From the NCBI RefSeq assembly GCF_949987535.1, contig NC_080067.1, positions 60,756,405-60,820,404 of the forward strand: a stretch of 64,000 nucleotides of DNA, given 5' to 3'. Shown one piece after another: positions 34,379-47,536 of this stretch. Position 1 is the stretch's first letter; each line of letters starts with the position of its first letter. A program made the translations under genes and the position numbers. Origin of the DNA: Balaenoptera acutorostrata (lineage: Eukaryota; Chordata; Mammalia; Artiodactyla; Balaenopteridae). Under the pieces are notes generated by a model. That model saw only the letters and a list, made by a program, of their open reading frames with translations, was not told the DNA's origin and searched no databases.

Positions 34379-35266
34379 ATGAGAAGACAGAGAAATAAGC
34401 AGCAGATGAAGGAGCAAGGCAAAAGCCCACCAGACCAAGCAAATGAAAAGGAAATAGGCAGTCTACCTGAAAGAGAATTCAAAGTAATGACAGTAAAGAT
34501 GATTCAAAATCTTGGAAATAGAATGGAGAAAATACATGAAACATTTAACAAGGACCTAGAAGAACTAAGGAGCAAACAAACAGTGATGAACAACACAATA
34601 AATGAAATTAAAAATTCTCTAGAAGGAATCAATAGCAGAAAAACTAAGGCAGAAGAATGGATAAGTGATCTGGAAGATAAAATAGTGGAAATAACTACTG
34701 CAGAGTAGAATAAAGATAAAAGAATGAAAAGAATTGAGGACAGTCTCAGAGACCTCTGGGACAACATTAAACTCACCAACATTCGAATTATAGAGGTCTC
34801 AGAAAAAAAAAAAGAAAGGGTCTGAGAAATTACTGGAGAGATTATAGTTGAAAACTTCCCTAACATGGGAAAGGAAATAGTCAATCAAGCCCAGGAAGTG
34901 CAGAGAGTCCCATACAGGATAAATCCAAGGAAAAACAAGCCAAGACACATATTAACCAAACTATTAAAGATTAAATACAAAGAAACTAATATTAAAAGCA
35001 GCAAGGGAAAAACAACAAAAAACATACAAGGGAATCCCCATAAGGTTAACAGCTGATCTTTCAGCAGAAACTCTGCAAGCCAGAAGGGAGTGGCAGGACA
35101 TATTTAAAGTGATGAAAGGGAAAGCCTACAACCAAGATTACTCTACCCAGCAAGGATCTCATTCAGATTCGACTAAGAAATTGAAACCTTCACAGACAAG
35201 CAAAAGTTAAGAGAATTCAGCACCACCAAACCAGCTTTACAACAAATGCTAAAGGAACTTCTCTAG
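34379..35266 (+). pseudogene. ORF1: L1 ORF1, broken
   Basis: It starts MRRQRNKQQMKEQGKS, clearly homologous to the ORF1p at 10562. The coiled coil is readable to residue 109, where a TAG (34706-34708) replaces the glutamine codon after the AE pair. Downstream, RRM and C-terminal pieces lie in other frames (for example [14 protein letters not shown] from about 34880), so indels are also present. The stop matching the normal ORF1 end is the TAG at 35264-35266. Non-functional. Confidence 0.9.
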
Positions 35267-35325
35267 GCAGAAAACACAAGAGGAAGAAAAGACCTTCAAA
35301 AACAAAACCCAAAACAATTAAGAAA

Positions 35326-38300
35326 TTGGTAATAGGAACATACATATCAATAATTATCTTAAATGTAAATGGATTAAATGTTCCAACCAAAAGACACAGA
35401 CTGCCTGAACGGATACAAAAACAAGACCGATATACATGCTGTCTACAAGAGACCAACTTCAGACCTAGGGACACATACAGACTGAAACTGAGGAGATGGA
35501 AAAAGATATTCCATGTGAATGGAAAGCAAAAGAAAGATGGAGTAGCAATTCTCATATCAAACAAAATACACTTTAAAATAAAGACTATTACAAGAGACAA
35601 AGAAGGACACCACATAATGATCAAGGGATCAATCCAAGAAGAAGATATAACAATTGTAAATATTTATGCACCCAACATAGGAGCACCTCAATACATAAGG
35701 CAAATGCTAATAGCCATAAAAAGGGAAATCGACAGTAACACAATAATACTAGGGAACGTTAACACCCCACTTTCACCAATGGTCAGATCATCCAAAATGA
35801 AAAGAAATAAGGAAATGCAAGCTTTAATGACACCCTAAACAAGATGCACTTAACTGATATTTATAGGACATTCCATCCAAAAACAACAGAATACACTTTC
35901 CTCTGAAGTGCTCATGGAATTTTCTCCAGAATAGGTCATATCTTGGGTCACAAATGAAGCCATGGTAAATTTAAGAAAATTGAAATCATATCAAGTATCT
36001 TTTCCGACCACAATGCTATGAGACTAGACATCAACTACAGGAAAAAACTGTAAAAAATACAAACACATGGAGGTTAAACAATACGCTACTAAATAACCAA
36101 GAGATCACTGAAGAAATCAAAGAGGAAATCAAAAAATACCTAGAAACAAATGACAATGAAAACACAACGACTCAAAACCTATGAGATGCAGCAAAAGCAG
36201 TTCTGAGAGGTAAGTTTATAGTAATATAATCCTACCTTAAGAAACAAGAAAAGTCTCAAATAAACAACCTAACCTTACACCTAAAGCAATTAGAGAAAGA
36301 AGAAGAAAAAAACCCCAAAGTTAGCAGAAGAAAAGAAATCATAAAAATCAGATCAGAAATAAATGAAAAAGAAATGAAGGAAACAATAGCAAAGATCAAT
36401 AAAACTAAAAGCTGGTTCTTTGAGAAGATAAACAAAATTGATAAACCATTAGCCAGACTCATCAAGAAAAAAAGGGAGAGGACTCAAATCAATAGAATTA
36501 GAAATGAAAAAGGAGAAGTAACAACTGACACTACAGAAATACAAAGGATCATGAGAGATTACTACAAGCAACTCTATGCCAATAAAATGGACAACCTGGA
36601 AAAAATGGACAAATCCTTAGAAAAGCACAACTTTTGGGGACTGAACCAGGAAGAAATAGAAAATATAAACAGACCAACCATAAGCACTGATATTGAAACT
36701 GTGATTAAAAATCTTCCAACAAACAGAAGTCCAGGACAAGCTGGCTTCACAGGCGAATTCTATCAAATATTTAGAGAAGAGCTAACACCTATCCTTCTCA
36801 AACTCTTCCAAAATATAGCAGAGGGAGGAACACTCCCAAAATTATTCTACAAGGCCACCATCACCCTGATACAAAAACCAGACAAATATGTCACAAAAAA
36901 AGAAAATTACAGCCCAATATCACTGATGAACATAGATGCAAAAATCCTCAACAAAATACTAGCAGACAGAATCCAACCACACATTAAAAGGATCATACCC
37001 CACGATCAAGTGGGGTTTATCCCAGGAATGCAAGGATTCTTCAATATACAAAATCAATCAATGTGATACACCATGTTAACAAATTGAAGGATAAAAACCA
37101 TATGATAATCTCAGTAGATGCAGAAAATGCTTTTGACAAAATTTAACACCAATTTATGATAAAAACTCTCCAGAAAATAGGCACAGAGGGAACCTACCTC
37201 AACATAATAAAGGCCATATATGACAAACCGACAGCCAACATCGTTCTCAATGGCTAAAAACTGAAACCATTTGAACTAAGATCAGGAACAAGACAAGGTT
37301 GCCCACTCTCACCACTATTATTCCACATAGTTTTGGAAGTTTTAGCCACAGCAATCAGAGAAGAAAAAGAAATAAAAGAAATCCAAATTGGAAAAGAAGA
37401 AGTAAAACTGTCACTGTTTGCAGATGACATGATACTATACATAGAGAATCCTGAAGATGCCACCAGGAAACTACTAGAGCTAATCAGTGAATCTGGTAAA
37501 GTAGCAGGATACAAAATTAATGCACAGAAATCTCTTGCATTCCTATACACTAATGATGAAAAATCTGAAAGAGAAATTAAGGAAACACTACCATTTACCA
37601 ATGCAACAAAAAGAATAAAATACCTAGGAATAAACCTACCTAAGGAGACAAAAGACCTGTATGCAGAACACTATAAGACACTGATGAAAGAAATTAAAGA
37701 TGATACAAACAGATGGAGAGATATACCATGTTCTTGTATTGGAAGAATCAACATTGTGAAAATGACTATACTACCCAAAGCAATCTACAGATTCAGTGCA
37801 ATCCCTATCAAACTACCAATGGCATTTTTCACAGAACTAGAACAAAAAATTTCACAGTTTGTATAGAAACACAAAAGACCCCGAATAGTAAAAGCAATGT
37901 TGAGAAAGAGAAACAGAGCTGGAGGAATCAGGCTTCCTGACTTCGGACTATACTACAAAGGTATGGTAATCAATACAGTATGGTACTGGCACAAGAACAG
38001 AAATATAGATCAAGGGAACAGGATAGAAAACCCAGAGATAAACCCCCACACATATGGTCACCTTACCTTTAATAAAGGAGGAAGAAGTATACAATGAATA
38101 AAAGACAGCCTCTTCGGGCTTCCCTGGTGGCGCAGTGGTTGAGAATCTGCCTGCCAATGCAGGGGATACGGGTTCGAGCCCTGGTCTGGGAAGATCCCAC
38201 GTGCCACGGAGCAACTGGGCCCGTGAGCCACAACTGCTGAGCCTGCGCGTCTGGAGCATGTGCTCCACAACAAGAGCGGCCGCGATAGTGAAAGGCCTGC

Positions 38301-39458
38301 GCACCGCGATGAAGAGTGGCCCCCGCTCGCCGCAACTGGAGAAAGCCCTCGCACAGAAACGAAGACCCAACACAACCAAAAAATAAATAAATAAATATTT
38401 AAAAAAAAAAAAAAAAAAAAGACAGCCTCTTCGATAAGTGGTGCTGGGTAAACTGGACAGCTACAGGTAAAAGAATGAAATTAGAACATTCCCTGACACC
38501 ATACACAAAAATAAACTCAAAATGGATTAAAGACCTAAATGTAAGGCCAGACACTATCAAACTCTTAGAAGAAAACATAGGCAGAACACTCTGTGACATA
38601 AATCACAGCAAGATGCTTTTTGACCCACTTCCTAGAGAAATGGAAATAAAAACAAAATTAAACAAATGGGACCTAATGAAACTTAAAAGCTTTTGCACAG
38701 CAAAGGAAACCATAAACAAGACCAAAAGACAACCCTCAGAATGGGAGAAAATATTTGCAAATGAAGCAACTGACAAAGGATTAATCTCCAAAATTTACAA
38801 GCAGCTCATGCAGCTCAATAACAAAAAAACAGACAACCCAATCCAAAAATGGGCAGAAGATCTAAATAGACATTTCTCCAAAGAAGATATACAGATTGCC
38901 AACAAACACGTGAAAGGATGCTCAACATCATTAATCATTAGAGAAATGCAAATCAAAACTACAGTGAGGTATCACCTCACAATGGTTGGAATGGCCATCA
39001 TCAAAAAATCTACAAACAATAAATGCTGGAGAGGTTGAGGAGAAAAGGGAACCCTCTTGCACTGTTGGTGGGAATGTAAATTGATACAGCTACTATGCAG
39101 AACAGTATGGAGGTTCATTAAAAAACTAAAAATAGAATTACCATATGGCCCAGCAATCCCACTACTGGGCATATACCCTTAGAAAACCATAATTCAAAAA
39201 GAGTCATGTACCAAAATGTTCATTGCAGCTCTATTTACAATAGCCAGGACATGGAAGCAACCTAAGTGTCCGTCGAGAAATGAAAGGATAAAGACGATGT
39301 GGCACACACATACAATGGAATATTACTCAGCCATAAAAAGAAACAAAATTGAGTTATCTGTAGTGAGGTGGATGGACCTAGAGTCTGTCGTACAGAGTGA
39401 AGTAAGTCAGAAAGAGAAAAACAAATACTGTATGCTAACACATATATATGGAATCTAA
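35326..39458 (+). pseudogene. ORF2: L1 ORF2, broken by stops, frameshift and a SINE
   Basis: The start codon has changed from ATG to TTG (35326). The endonuclease reads openly to about 35838, where a one-base loss shifts the frame. Later point stops include a Trp-to-TGA change (36182-36184), Gln-to-TAA (37144-37146), Glu-to-TAA (37255-37257), Trp-to-TAG (37864-37866) and Cys-to-TGA in the Cys-rich tail (39036-39038). The FADD motif of the reverse transcriptase survives at 37417-37428. A SINE splits the C-terminal region at 38117-38416. Confidence 0.93.
38117..38416 (+). mobile_element. CHR-type SINE nested in L1 ORF2, single-unit form
   Basis: Perfect 17-bp target duplication AAAAGACAGCCTCTTCG at 38100-38116 and 38417-38433, made of L1 ORF2 sequence. 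A box and B box are intact, with an (AAATA)n tail and poly(A). It has one copy of the GCACCGCGATGAAGAG unit. Confidence 0.95.
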
Positions 39459-40009
39459 AAACAAAAAAGAATGATTCTGAAGAACCTATGGGCAGGACAG
39501 GAATAAAGATGCAGACGTAGAGAATGGACTTGAGGACACAGGGAGGGGGAAGGGTAAGCTGGGACGTAGTGAGAGAGTAGCACTGACATATATACACTAC
39601 CAAATGTAAAATAGATAGCTAGTGGGAAGCAGCCGCATAGCACAGAGAGATCAGCTCAGTGCTTTGTGACCACCTAGAGGGGTGGGATAGGTAGGGTGGG
39701 AGGGAGATGCAAGAGGGAGGGGATATGGGATTATATATATACATATAACTGATTCACTTTGTTATACAGCAGAAACTAACACATCATTGTAAAGCAATTA
39801 TACTCCAATAAAGATGTTATTAAAAAAAAGAATCTATAGGAAAATTACTAATAAAGCTAACCCTTGAGTTCCTCACATGTACAGGTGAATGATAACAGTA
39901 GATGTTTGGGGGCTAGTATGTATAAATCCTTTAGCACGATACCCAGCATATAATAAGTGTTTGATAAATGACTAGACAGTCTTAATATTTAGTATGCTAC
40001 CTTGTATTT

Positions 40010-40440
40010 TTATAATAGTATTGGGATCACCACATATATAATTTTATAGCCCACACCTTTTAACATTATTACCATCACTTTCCCATGTTATTAACAATTC
40101 CTCAAAAGCATTATTTGTAATCATTGCATAATATTCCATCCTGCAGATACACCACATATTATATCATCATTTTCTTACTTTGGATATTTAAATTGTTTCC
40201 AATTTATAATTGTAATAATGTGGTAATGAACATCACCAAATACAAAATTTTTTCTACATTTTTAATTAAAATTAAGATGGATTGGCAGAGGTATAATCAT
40301 AGGGACCAATGGTATGAAAATTTTGAATTTCTTAGTATGTATTACGAAACTGCTATCCACAAAGGTGGTGTGTGTGTCATTTCTACCAGCAAGGTTCACG
40401 TTTATACCAACATGGAGGTAATTTTACTGTCTTACCCTTT
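40010..40440 (-). mobile_element. Ancient L1 ORF2 fragment, minus strand
   Basis: 'ttgcataatattccatcctgcagatacaccacat', 'ggatatttaaattgtttccaattt' and 'gtaatgaacatc' are the inverted ORF2 C-terminal words of old L1s. Strongly diverged. Confidence 0.65.
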
Positions 40441-40494
40441 CAACAAACAGCTCTTTGAAGGAATTTGCCAGGCCAGCCATCTGAAGGAAATTAG

Positions 40495-40630
40495 GATTTG
40501 GTTGAGCACCTATTAAGTGCCATGCCTGAAACATCTTATCCAATTACATTCCCACAGTAGCCTTGTGAGACGATTAGCATTGGCCCTATTTTGCACCTGG
40601 CAGGCTGAGTTGGCTTAGGAAAGCAGGTTA
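40495..40630 (+). mobile_element. MIR fragment
   Basis: 'gagcacctattaagtgccatgcctgaaacatcttatccaattacattcccacagtagccttgtgagac' follows the 5' MIR core. Confidence 0.7.
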
Positions 40631-40849
40631 TGTAGCACCCAGCACCACACTCCTGTCAGCCTACTACCTCCATCCCTCCACTGCATCCCAAATGCCTTGA
40701 GATGTGTTCCCACACTTCCTGAGACTGACCTCCCAGTGTCCCAACTCTCCATAGAGAATATGACCACAAATTACTCTCTGTAGCTCATCCTGAAATAAGA
40801 ACAAGTATACAAATATATGTTTTGATACGTTCTATATGGAAAATTATGA

Positions 40850-41150
40850 TGTTTGAGATAATGCAAAAGGGAGACCAATTCTGACGGGGAGACTAGAGAA
40901 TACTTTCTGGAAAAGTGATATTTGTCCTGAACCTGCCTTTGTCCAGCAGGTTCAATGGCTCTGAGACCATTCAAGGAACAGAAAAAAGGCCAGTACAGAA
41001 AGGATCAAGTGAGCAGGTAGAAATTTATGAGTAGGTTGCAAAGTAAGAAAACACCAGGTCATACTGGCTTTGCAGGTCATACTACAGAACTTGGATTTTA
41101 CCTTATTTGCAAAAGAGTGATTACACTAGCTCCAATCTATCTGTAGTCTC
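40850..41150 (-). mobile_element. L2 fragment
   Basis: Inverted L2-like order: 'tggaaaagtgatatttgtcctgaacc', 'accattcaaggaacagaaaaaaggccag' and 'gatcaagtgagcagg'. Decayed. Confidence 0.5.
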
Positions 41151-41898
41151 CTCGTTTGTATCTAGAGAACAACAGGGGAAAAAATGAAAAATTCTGCAAG
41201 AAAATATCTGCATAATAATAATGTTTCCCCTAATCTTCACTCAATAGAACAGTTCTTGACCTTGGAAAAAGATAAGGAGAACTCATTATTTTACTGGTCC
41301 ATCCTATAGCAACATCCTGCCAGCACCCATTTAAAATGAACTCATTTATGGATTCTCTAAAGAAAACTTCTCTCTACCAATTATTCCATGTGATGTCCCA
41401 AAGTGGCTTAGCTTCCCTGAATTTTTATTAATACCTGCAATAATTTTTAGATTGCACATGCCTGCCAGCAAAGTTCCTTTCCCAACCTGGCGCCAGAAAG
41501 AAACTAAATCATTAGTCAAGCAACATTTCCAGAAGGCCTACTGTGTACAGAGCACTGAATTTCTCTCTTCAAGGCAGGTAAATAGGCTAACAAATTGCTA
41601 AACCTCAAGGCCACACATGCAGTGAGAGTAACAACAGAATTTTCCTGCCTTTGCCCACACCTGTCTGGAGGAAAATAAGACTGAATTGCCAAAGAGAGTC
41701 TACTTTTCATTCAGAGAAGCACCCTGTGGATCACAGAAAATATCTCACCACAGAATCAAGTTCCCAAGATCATTCAGTGGTTCTGATTGCAAGAGTCCTC
41801 CTTGATACGTGCAGGAATTCCACGAGCTTCCCCTTGGGAAGACCCCTCTCGGCAGCCACCGGCTCTCATACAGACTCAAAGGGAATCTTACTGTTGTT

Positions 41899-42219
41899 GT
41901 TTTTTTTCTCTCTTTTTTTTTTTTAAATGGGAATTATTTATTTATTTATTTATTTATGGCTGTGTTGGGTCTTCGTTTCTGTGCGAGGACTTTCTCTAGT
42001 TGCGGCAAGCGGGGGCCACTCTTCATCGCGGTGCGCGGGCCTCTCACTATCGCAGCCTCTCTTGTTGCGGAGCACAGGCTCCAGACGCGCAGGCTCAGTA
42101 GTTGTGGCTCACGGGCCCAGTTGCTCCGTGGCATGTGAGATCTTCCCAGACCAGGGCTCAAACCCGTGTCCCCTGCATTGGCAGGCAGATTCTCAACCAC
42201 TGCACCACCAGGGAAGCCC
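41899..42219 (-). mobile_element. CHR-type SINE, inverted, single-unit form
   Basis: Minus-strand SINE with the T-rich inverted tail at left and the GGCTTCCCTGG start at right (about 42218 leftward). The duplication CTTACTGTTGTT is found at 41887-41898 and 42220-42231. One 24-bp unit. Long frames across it are non-coding. Confidence 0.93.
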
Positions 42220-42231
42220 CTTACTGTTGTT

Positions 42232-43930
42232 TTTACCAGCCGCGAAAACTTGACATAACCTTCCTACTTCAACTCTGCTCCAACACGTTGACAGGTTCAT
42301 TAGCTGGACATGCCAAATTATCAGAATTTAGGAAGCACGAAATGTATGCCTAAATGAAGGCAAAGAAGACCAAAAATAGCTTTCTAATCAGCTTTTAGAG
42401 GGGGTGTGGGTCAGAAGATCAGCACACGTGCTAATGATTCACACTTCAACATCTTGCCAACCAGACGCTTTAATTGACCAACTTCCAGCTGCTCTGCCCA
42501 GCAGACACCGCAGTCCTAAAGAGCAGAACTGAATCTCAGCCACAAGTCCTGCATACACGGGATTAGGAGACAGCTCTGCATGCTCCTCCTCTTGATGCAG
42601 AAAAAACGTAGACCCCCTACAGAATCCTATGTGGAAGGAAGAGTTGGAAATAAAAATGTGTTTGCAGCCTGACAAGCGCGTAGCAAAATATTGATTCTAG
42701 CTTCTTAAAACAAGTAAAATATGTGGACTTGGGAAAGAACCATGTGTGGGAGGGAATCTTATCTCACAAGATGAAAGAAGATAAAAGCAAGCAAGTTGAG
42801 AGGGGGGAAAGCCAGCAGCACCCTCATCACCAGCTCCGAGGCTGTTAGGTGTAGCTGAGCTGGGTGGGAAGCCCTGGGAGCACCTGCCAGGAATCCCACG
42901 GCAGGGAGCCATCCTGCTCCCCGGGGTGCACATTAGATGCAAACAGAGAGGTCACGTGGCCCAGCGGAGCTCCCCAGGCACCTGGGATTTCCAGGAGGAA
43001 ATATTCTAATGTTGGTCTTCATATTCTCCGTGTCTCAGACCATACAAAACAGGCACAAAACCTGCCTATCTCATAAGAAAAGGGGTTTTATAAGCCTCGG
43101 AAAGGAAAATGCGGCCCTAGTGGCAGTCTGTGCTCTCTGTAAAAGTGTGGCAGCCTAGAGGCGGGAGGAGACCGGGACCTGGGGGCAGAGATCCAGGGAC
43201 TTCCCATCAATTCTTCAGCTGCCGCGAGCTTCAGAGACGTCACTGTTAGCTCTCAGCCTAGGGGCAACGGCCTTCTCTGCCTCCTGCTCTGGGCTACTGT
43301 GAAAAACGGCAAGTATAAAGGTGCATCATTAATGTGATGTGACGTAAAGGGAAACCAAGATGAACACGAGCCTGGTGCTGCGTACCTAGTGCTACTTTGA
43401 GGAAGACAGTGTAACCAGAGGCCAGTCTTGGCATGTCTTCACCGAGGTGGCAGATAGATGTGAAACCTAACAGCCTTCCCCTAGGGCCTCTAGCTGCTTA
43501 GAGGACAAAGAGTACTGGGACATACTGAATATCGGGCAGGGGCAGGGGGACACACTCAAAATTTTTCCCACAGCCCCAAGATCCTATAATACAGAAGAGA
43601 CCTCAGGATAGGTAAAGCCCTAAGGTCTTTTGACTGGTTGGTTGGTGTTTGTTTCACTGTTTTTAACCTAAAACAAGTTAATCACAGACTTCCCGTAGAG
43701 CAGCTTCTGAAACTACAATAGGCAAAAGGGATCAGCCAGCAAACTCGGTAAAAGTACCTCTGGGACAGGACCTGACAGTCAACCTGTCTGACAAGCTCCG
43801 AGGTGACGTCTATTCTGCTGGTTCAAGGATGACATTTGAGGTAGCTAGGCTGTCCATGACTTGTGAGAGAAGCCTAGGAAGGATTTAAGATGTAATGTAC
43901 TTTTATAGTAGAAAGGACCCAAATTGAAAA
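42232..43930. other. Unassigned DNA
   Basis: No repeat or gene named. GC-richer patches at about 42800-43000 and 43140-43290 show no promoter architecture I can support. Confidence 0.35.
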
Positions 43931-43934
43931 CCCT

Positions 43935-44012
43935 AAACCTGTGTGTGAGGACACTGATGCCGAGAGTTCACTGACTTGTGCAGCATTACCAGGAGGCAGA
44001 ATTTCCACTGCC
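43935..44012 (+). mobile_element. Possible MIR core
   Basis: 'gtgtgaggacactgatgccgagag', then 'actgacttgtgcagcattaccagg' and 'ggcagaattt' fit the MIR core. Short and weak. Confidence 0.45.
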
Positions 44013-45610
44013 CACCTAGCCTCCCCCCCCATTCTTCCCTCCACCAGCCGGACTTTTACACACTTGGCCCTTTTGGCTTTGGGTTTCTCTTCCTGTCTCT
44101 CTTTCTGCTCCTTCTGCAAGTACAGAAGGGAAGACTATGACTGTGGTACATGAAATGTAGCTCTGAATCATGGACTCTCTTACCAAAAGAAGATAAGGAA
44201 AGCAGTGAGGATGAGTTTCCAGACAGAAAAAGGCTAACCACATCCCAGTTCTTTAAGTCCCACAATGGCTTCAACTTCAAGTGATTAGTTCTTTGTTTCC
44301 GAGGATGGGCCGTGGTGCCTGTGCGTGCACCAGTAGACAAGGCTAGGCACATTTCTACCTGTGTTACATCAAGGGGAGGCCATGTTTACTAAAGCATTAG
44401 ATACCTAACTTACTCATCTTATTAGGACCCTCAGAACAAAAATGTCTAGATCTAAGGAGGGGAAAAGATTTTCAAGAAAAAATTTTGAAACCGAAGGTAA
44501 TCCCCAACACACCTTCTACTCATGGGCTACGTTCCAAAAGTGAAAAGGAGGAGAGATACAATTTGCATTGAATGAACTTAAGCTCTGCTCCCAATCACAC
44601 AGATTTATGAAAGTCATGCTTTAAAAGCTACATTGAAGTTTCAGTTCTTTTTGATGCCAATTATCCAACCAAAAGCATAAAATTGGAAACCGTTTCTTTG
44701 TTCCATCTTTTCTGTCCACCTAAGGATATGAACTAAACAGGGGGAAAGGAGGCTGAAAAAGTAAAAAGAATTGCTCTTGGGGGGTAAATAAAAAAACACT
44801 GAAACTCAACAAATACTTTTAAGTACACGCAGAATTTGCCCTTTTAGAGAATTGCTGCATTTCCACCTACAATTTCACAAATAGAGTATCTGAAGAAAGG
44901 TTTGGCTCTAAATGAGGCTTAACACATACAAGGGAATATCTGTTCCCAAGTGCTTCCATTAGGCCAGTAAATATTGAACAGCCATGGGTATACCTCACCC
45001 ACTGAGAACTTTCCTCTTCAGTCAGCTCTGTACCCAGCGCCTCTCCCGGTATAAGCATTAAAGTTTCACAAGAAGAGTTGCCCACAGTGACTATGCTACT
45101 AGAACTCCACAGGACTCTCCCTAGGTTATTTGGATTTCATTATTAACATGTACTTTTAACCACCCTTGTTAAGATCAGAGTCCTTGCAAAATTACGATTA
45201 AAATACCCTAGCTTTGTGTGCATAGAGACCCCTTTCATTGGGGACTTCTTACATATAATAAACAATGAGACAGACTTAAGGGTTCAAAGAGTTTTTTGCT
45301 AAATTCTAAATGGCTTCTTTCGATTCAATGAGGTGCCATTAACTAAATAACCCTACAGGGACCTACAGGATGCCTAAGAGCTTACAGCATTAATGTCACC
45401 TTAAGGGTTTAGCCCCCCTCCTCCAAAGCTGGGTTTCTTATTTATCATATCTCATAATAAATAAGAAAGTTCACTGCTCATATTTAGATCCATGGATTAA
45501 CGAACAATGTTAGGTCATGTACATAAAGTGAAACCAAAAGAAATGTGCTTTCATATTGCAGAACAGATATGTGTTCACTCAGTCTTTGTTTCTGCATGGG
45601 TTACCAGGCA
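44013..45610. other. Unassigned DNA
   Basis: About 1.6 kb without a gene or named repeat. There is a C run near 44023-44030. Confidence 0.35.
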
Positions 45611-45618
45611 CTCTAGGA

Positions 45619-45848
45619 CAGGGGTCCCCAAGCCCCGAGGCATGGACCGGTACTGGTCCGCAGCCTGTTAGGAAGCAGGCTGCACAGCAGGAGGTGAGCG
45701 GCGGGCGAGCGAAGCTTCATCTGCTGCCCCCCATCGCTCCCCATCGTTCGTTCGCATTACTGCCTGAACCATCCTCCGTCCCCCGGTCCATGGAAAAATT
45801 GTCTTCCACAAAACCGGTCCTTGGTGCCAGAAAGGTTGGGGACCGCTG
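45619..45848 (+). mobile_element. MER1-type hAT-Charlie MITE with target duplications
   Basis: The ends are inverted repeats, CAGGGGTCCCCAA at left and TTGGGGACCGCTG at right. Inside are 'gtactggtccgcagcctgttagg', 'gcacagcaggaggtgagcggcgggcgagc' and 'tccatggaaaaattgtcttccac'. 8-bp flanks CTCTAGGA (45611-45618) and CTGTAGGA (45849-45856) match at 7 of 8, as expected for hAT insertion. Internally deleted and without transposase. Confidence 0.93.
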
Positions 45849-46489
45849 CTGTAGGAGACTGAAGAGGTGAGAGCTGAAGAATGAGAAGTATGGTAAGTAT
45901 GAGCTCCAAGGATAAAAGACATTTAGGCTCTGCACCCAAATGAATCTTCCTGGCAGCAGTCACTGGCTTAGAGCTCATCAACCAAATAGCTTTTGTCACC
46001 CGTTCACCCATATGTCCAGCCCTTTGCAACATACCTCTCCTTTCCCCTAACCTCTACCCAACTCCTCCTCTAGGCAGATCTGACAAAACATCTTTTAAAC
46101 CACCAGTAATCTGAAGAGGTGAGAAGGGTTGGGGTCGGTAGATACAATAAGCAAAAAGCTGAAGTGATCTCAGGGTATTTTCAGGATGTGAAGGGCTATA
46201 AAAATAGAAAATTAAGGATGACAGGAATTCTCCAAGAACCGCAGGTTACCACATGACAAAATACAAATGGGGGCAATACTTCTTTCTAATTTAGGAAACT
46301 AGGACAGGCAAAAGACTAAAGTTGCAAACAATTTCTTCCAAGATTAAGTGGCTGACATTAAAAGAAAGCTAAGCTAGCCAAGTACTGTCCTGAGTGAACT
46401 AACAGAAAAGTCACCACATCTGTGAAATGATAGGACAGGTCAATGGACATATGCGCCATGTTTAAGAATCTAGTGTTTGAGGACAGGAA

Positions 46490-46820
46490 GATAAAATAAT
46501 CTTAAAGACGTCAGCTCTTCCAATATTGATCTACACATTCAGTGCAACTCCAATCAAAGCATCAACAAGGTTTCTCATGGAATATTACAGATTATTCAAA
46601 AATGTATATAGAAGTACAGTGATCCAAGAATAGCTAAGGATCTCATAAAGAAGAATGAAGAGGGGAAATCATCCTAGATATAAAAAAGTTATAAAGCTAT
46701 AGTAATAAAAAACAATGTGATATTGCTATAGGAATGAAAAACAGACCAGTAAAATGAAGAGCTCATAAATATCCAGCATATATGGGAATAATATCTAATA
46801 ATGATAGTCAATATTAAAGT
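46490..46820 (+). mobile_element. Old L1 ORF2 fragment
   Basis: 'aagacgtcagctcttccaatattgatctacacattcagtgcaactccaatcaaa' and 'ataaagctatagtaat…acaatgtgatattgctat' match ORF2 of mid-age L1s, with many stops. Confidence 0.8.
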
Positions 46821-46834
46821 ATAACTTACCTGAT

Positions 46835-46985
46835 AGCATGCTGGTTTAGAGTATGAACTTTAGAGCCAGAATGCCTGCATTCAAATCACAGTTCTACCAC
46901 TTATTAGTTGTGCCACAGTTTACTTATCTATAAAGCAGGATGATAATAATTTATATCTCATAGACATAAAAACCTCCTAGTATTA
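46835..46985 (-). mobile_element. MIR, minus strand
   Basis: 'gagtatgaactttagagccagaatgcctgcattcaaatcacagttctaccacttattagttgtg' is the inverted MIR. Confidence 0.8.
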
Positions 46986-47329
46986 ATACCCTGGTACAGT
47001 GCCCTCCCCCATGGAATCATGCCCTGTGTAACCAATAGAATACTGAGGAAGTGACAACATATGGTGTTCAATGCTAGGCATATCAAACACTGCAGCTTCT
47101 GTCTTGACCTCTTGGATCACTCTCTCTGGGGGTAGCCAGCTGCCACGTTGTAAGGCCATTCAAGTAGCCCCATGGAGAGACCCAGCAGACAGCAACAGAG
47201 GTCCTTGTCCAGTAACAAGCCAAATTTGCCAGACATGCAAGTGAATCACCTTGAAAGTAGAACCTCCATCTTGAATCCTGGCTTCAGATAACTACAGCAG
47301 TAATGTCGGCAAAGGTCTATTAGAGTTGC

Positions 47330-47528
47330 TGGTATATATATTTTTTAATATTTATTTATTTATTTGGTTGCACCGGGTTTTAGTTGCGGCAGGCGGGTTC
47401 CTTAGTTGTGGCATGAGAACTCTTAGCTGTGGCATGCATGAGGGATCTAGTTCCCTGGCCAGTGATCGAACCCAGACCCCTATATTGGAAGCTCAGAGTC
47501 TTAACCACTGCATCACCAAGGAAGCCCC
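47330..47528 (-). mobile_element. tRNA-derived SINE, minus strand, at gap edge
   Basis: T-rich inverted tail at left and a start ending GGAAGCCCC at right. The inverted B box region reads 'gatcgaaccc'. GAGTTGC at about 47323-47329 and again at 47529-47535, just before the N run, is probably the target duplication. It is an older, more diverged relative of the CHR-type copies. Confidence 0.8.
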
Positions 47529-47536
47529 GAGTTGCC

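Larger units (their letters stand above)
33895..39829 (+). mobile_element. Near-full-length but degraded L1, plus strand
   Basis: L1 5' UTR (about 33895-34378), a broken ORF1, a broken ORF2 with a nested SINE, and a full-length 3' UTR ending in CTCCAATAAAGATGTTATT plus A8. The leader differs from the distal leader of the L1 at 5574, but its ORF1-proximal part resembles the leader of the fragment at 1630. Several point stops and at least one frameshift make it dead. No convincing target duplication is seen; AAGAATC at 33701 and 39828 is too short to trust. Confidence 0.95.
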
